Under the pieces are notes generated by a model. The model ran no database searches. It saw only the letters and a program-made list of their open reading frames with translations, and had not been told where the DNA came from. Shown one piece after another: positions 4,585 through 6,482 of a stretch of 6,482 nt of DNA. How positions within the stretch are numbered: the first letter of the stretch is position 1; every line of letters begins with the position of its first letter. The position numbers and the translations under genes are program-made. The stretch covers positions 1-6,482 of the forward strand of contig CAIWDQ010000116.1 of assembly GCA_903911455.1 (NCBI GenBank), in the 5' to 3' direction. The DNA comes from an uncultured bacterium. GTDB taxonomy: Bacteria; Bacteroidota; Bacteroidia; Bacteroidales; JACABE01.

Positions 4585-6036
4585 ATGAAACAATTAACAG
4601 ATATATTAATTAACACTTCATTTATTGAAATTATCGGTAATAAGGATATTATTATTGACAATATTACATTTGATTCAAGAGAAATTAAAAGTAACTGCAT
4701 GTTTGTAGCAGTTAAAGGTACTAAATCGGATGGACACAACTATATTGAGCAAACTATTGAAAAAGGTGCTAAATGTATTGTATGTGAAGTATTACCCAAT
4801 GTAATTAAAAAAGAAATTACTTACGTTTTAGTTAAAGATACTAGCTATTCATTAGGAATACTAGCTTCTAATTACTTTGATAACCCTTCAGAACAATTAA
4901 ATTTAATAGGTATAACAGGAACTAATGGAAAAACCACAACTGTTACTTTACTTTATAATCTTTTTAAGGAATTAGGTTATGGTGTAGGGTTATTATCAAC
5001 AATAAGCAATAAGATTAACGATATTGAATATCCATCTACTCATACTACTACTGATGCTATACATTTGAATGGTTTATTAAAGAATATGGTAGATAGTGGG
5101 TGTAGTTATTGTTTTATGGAAGTTAGTTCTCATGCGATTGTTCAAAACAGGATTTCCGGTTTGAAATTTAAAGGAGCTATTTTCAGTAATATCACACATG
5201 ATCATCTTGACTACCACGAAACGTTTGCTGAATACATTAAGGCAAAGAAGCTATTTTTTGATAATCTATCTTCAGATGCTTTTGCATTAGTTAATGTTGA
5301 TGATAAAAATGGTATGGTAATGCTCCAGAATACCAAAGCAAAGAAATATACTTACAGTCTTAAAAATATTGCGGATTTTAAATGTAAGATAATTGAGAAT
5401 AACTTAACCGGATTGTATCTTAACCTTGACGGAATTGAAGTTTTCTCAAAATTAGTAGGAACATTTAATGCCTATAATATAACTGCGGTTTATGCAGCAG
5501 CCATTCTTTCGGGAGCAGATAAAATTGATGTGTTACGTATAATAAGTGATCTAAATGCAGCCGAAGGTAGGTTTGAATACATAAAATCAAAAGATAACAT
5601 TACTGCAATTGTTGATTATGCTCATACTCCTGATGCACTTACAAATGTATTGACAACTATATCTGCTATCAGATCAAATAATGAACAACTGATTACGGTT
5701 GTCGGTGCCGGAGGGAACAGGGATTCTACAAAGAGACCTATCATGGCACGCATCGCTTGTGAAATGAGTGATCTTGTAATTTTAACATCTGATAATCCAA
5801 GAGACGAAGAACCTGAGGAAATCCTCAAACAGATGCAAGCTGGTATTGATGCTTCAATAAGTAGAAAAGCATTAACAATTATCAACCGTAAGGAAGCAAT
5901 AAAAACAGCATGTACAATTGCTAAGGCAGGGGATATAATTCTAGTTGCCGGTAAAGGCCATGAAAAATATCAGGAAATCAAAGGTGTTAAATATCATTTT
6001 GATGACAAAGAAGTGTTAACAGAATTTTTAACGTAA
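4585..6036 (+). CDS. murE: UDP-N-acetylmuramoyl-L-alanyl-D-glutamate--2,6-diaminopimelate ligase MurE
   Basis: MurE is the cytoplasmic ATP-dependent Mur ligase that adds the third stem residue to UDP-MurNAc-L-Ala-D-Glu. The 483 residues are a full-length match to the family. The N-terminal UDP-binding domain contains DNITFDSREIKSNCMFVA (25-42). The central domain has the P-loop GTNGKTTT (112-119), the EVSSHA motif (179-184), NITHDHLDYH (202-211), and Lys221 in YIKAK, which aligns with the carbamylated lysine of E. coli MurE (Lys224). The C-terminal domain has DYAHTPDA (344-351), GAGGNRD (374-380) and AGKGHE (455-460). The substrate-selecting motif is D403-N-P-R406, which is typical of enzymes using meso-diaminopimelate rather than L-lysine, so a meso-DAP peptidoglycan is predicted. 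The gene begins 7 bases after ftsI without a proper Shine-Dalgarno sequence (the nearest AAGGA is about 20 bases away), so translational coupling to ftsI is likely. Confidence 0.97.
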   Translation: MKQLTDILINTSFIEIIGNKDIIIDNITFDSREIKSNCMFVAVKGTKSDGHNYIEQTIEKGAKCIVCEVLPNVIKKEITYVLVKDTSYSLGILASNYFDNPSEQLNLIGITGTNGKTTTVTLLYNLFKELGYGVGLLSTISNKINDIEYPSTHTTTDAIHLNGLLKNMVDSGCSYCFMEVSSHAIVQNRISGLKFKGAIFSNITHDHLDYHETFAEYIKAKKLFFDNLSSDAFALVNVDDKNGMVMLQNTKAKKYTYSLKNIADFKCKIIENNLTGLYLNLDGIEVFSKLVGTFNAYNITAVYAAAILSGADKIDVLRIISDLNAAEGRFEYIKSKDNITAIVDYAHTPDALTNVLTTISAIRSNNEQLITVVGAGGNRDSTKRPIMARIACEMSDLVILTSDNPRDEEPEEILKQMQAGIDASISRKALTIINRKEAIKTACTIAKAGDIILVAGKGHEKYQEIKGVKYHFDDKEVLTEFLT

Positions 6037-6054
6037 TAAAATAATATAAATACA

Positions 6055-6482
6055 ATGTTTTATTATCTTTTTAACTATTTAAACAAAGCAATGAGCTTTC
6101 CGGGAGCGGGAGTATTTCAATACATCTCCTTCCGTGCTGCTTTGGCAGTAATCACATCTTTAACCATATCAATGATCTTCGGTAGAAGCTTAATTAACTA
6201 TTTAAAGAAAAAACAGGTTGGAGAAACAGTTCGTGATTTAGGATTAGAGGGTCAAAAAGAAAAACAAGGCACACCAACAATGGGAGGGCTTATAATATTA
6301 GCGTCAATATTAATCCCAACATTATTATTTGCAAAATTACATAATATTTATATTATTCTTATGCTGGTTACAACTATTTGGCTAGGTTTAATTGGTTTTA
6401 TAGATGATTATATTAAAGTATTTAAGAAAGATAAAAAAGGATTAGCCGGTAAATTTAAAATCATAGGACAAGTTACACTTGG
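6055..6482 (+). CDS. mraY: Phospho-N-acetylmuramoyl-pentapeptide-transferase MraY, N-terminal part
   Basis: MraY is the integral membrane enzyme that transfers phospho-MurNAc-pentapeptide from UDP to undecaprenyl phosphate, forming lipid I. The window contains the first 142 codons and then ends, so the gene is cut by the edge, not broken. Visible are three likely membrane helices (about 23-43, 76-94 and 98-116), the family signature GTPTMGG (72-78) after a basic cytoplasmic loop, the catalytic Mg-binding Asp-Asp pair at 117-118 in GFIDDYIKV, and GLAGKFKIIGQ (129-139). The ATG at 6055 is 18 bases after murE and lacks a Shine-Dalgarno sequence; Met13 is an alternative start, but the upstream residues resemble the normal MraY N-terminus. 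The next gene would be murD by analogy with other Bacteroidota, which cannot be seen here. Confidence 0.97.
   Translation, partial: MFYYLFNYLNKAMSFPGAGVFQYISFRAALAVITSLTISMIFGRSLINYLKKKQVGETVRDLGLEGQKEKQGTPTMGGLIILASILIPTLLFAKLHNIYIILMLVTTIWLGLIGFIDDYIKVFKKDKKGLAGKFKIIGQVTL

Noticed and set aside
5622..5885. Minus-strand open frame of 87 codons inside murE
   Set aside because: Antisense to conserved MurE motifs, including the DNPR region.

Overview
This window is the 5' end of a division and cell wall (dcw) gene cluster from a bacterium that is almost certainly a member of the Bacteroidota. Three things support this: the gene order mraZ-rsmH-ftsL-ftsI-murE-mraY without murF between murE and mraY; a diverged, Bacteroidota-style FtsL; and a Bacteroidota-type promoter (TTTG ... 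TAnnTTTG) with mostly absent Shine-Dalgarno sequences. Base composition is low-GC, roughly a third by eye. The genus cannot be read from the sequence, though the order Bacteroidales or a relative is plausible.

Layout. Positions 1-73 (minus strand) hold the first 24 codons of a divergent, unrecognised gene that leaves the window on the left. Positions 74-352 are a very AT-rich divergent intergenic region. Its left half has inverted repeats. Its right half has the mraZ promoter and six TGG boxes spaced at exact multiples of 10 bp, which look like an extended MraZ operator. From 353 to the right edge, six plus-strand genes follow with gaps of 7-26 bases or an 8-base overlap, so they probably form one operon: mraZ (353-808), rsmH (822-1727), ftsL-like (1720-2148), ftsI (2175-4577), murE (4585-6036) and the N-terminal third of mraY (6055-right edge).

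How the genes work together. MraZ is the cluster's transcriptional regulator and probably acts on the box array just upstream of itself. RsmH methylates 16S rRNA. The FtsL-like protein and FtsI are divisome membrane proteins, FtsI being the septal peptidoglycan transpeptidase. MurE adds meso-diaminopimelate to the UDP-MurNAc dipeptide. MraY moves the finished pentapeptide precursor onto undecaprenyl phosphate to make lipid I.

The window is mainly conserved housekeeping sequence, and I see no mobile element, CRISPR array, RNA gene or clearly new system. The two points most worth a second look are the strictly phased TGG array, which overlaps both promoter elements, and the lysine-rich tail of about 100 residues on the periplasmic end of FtsI, which lies beyond its PASTA domain.
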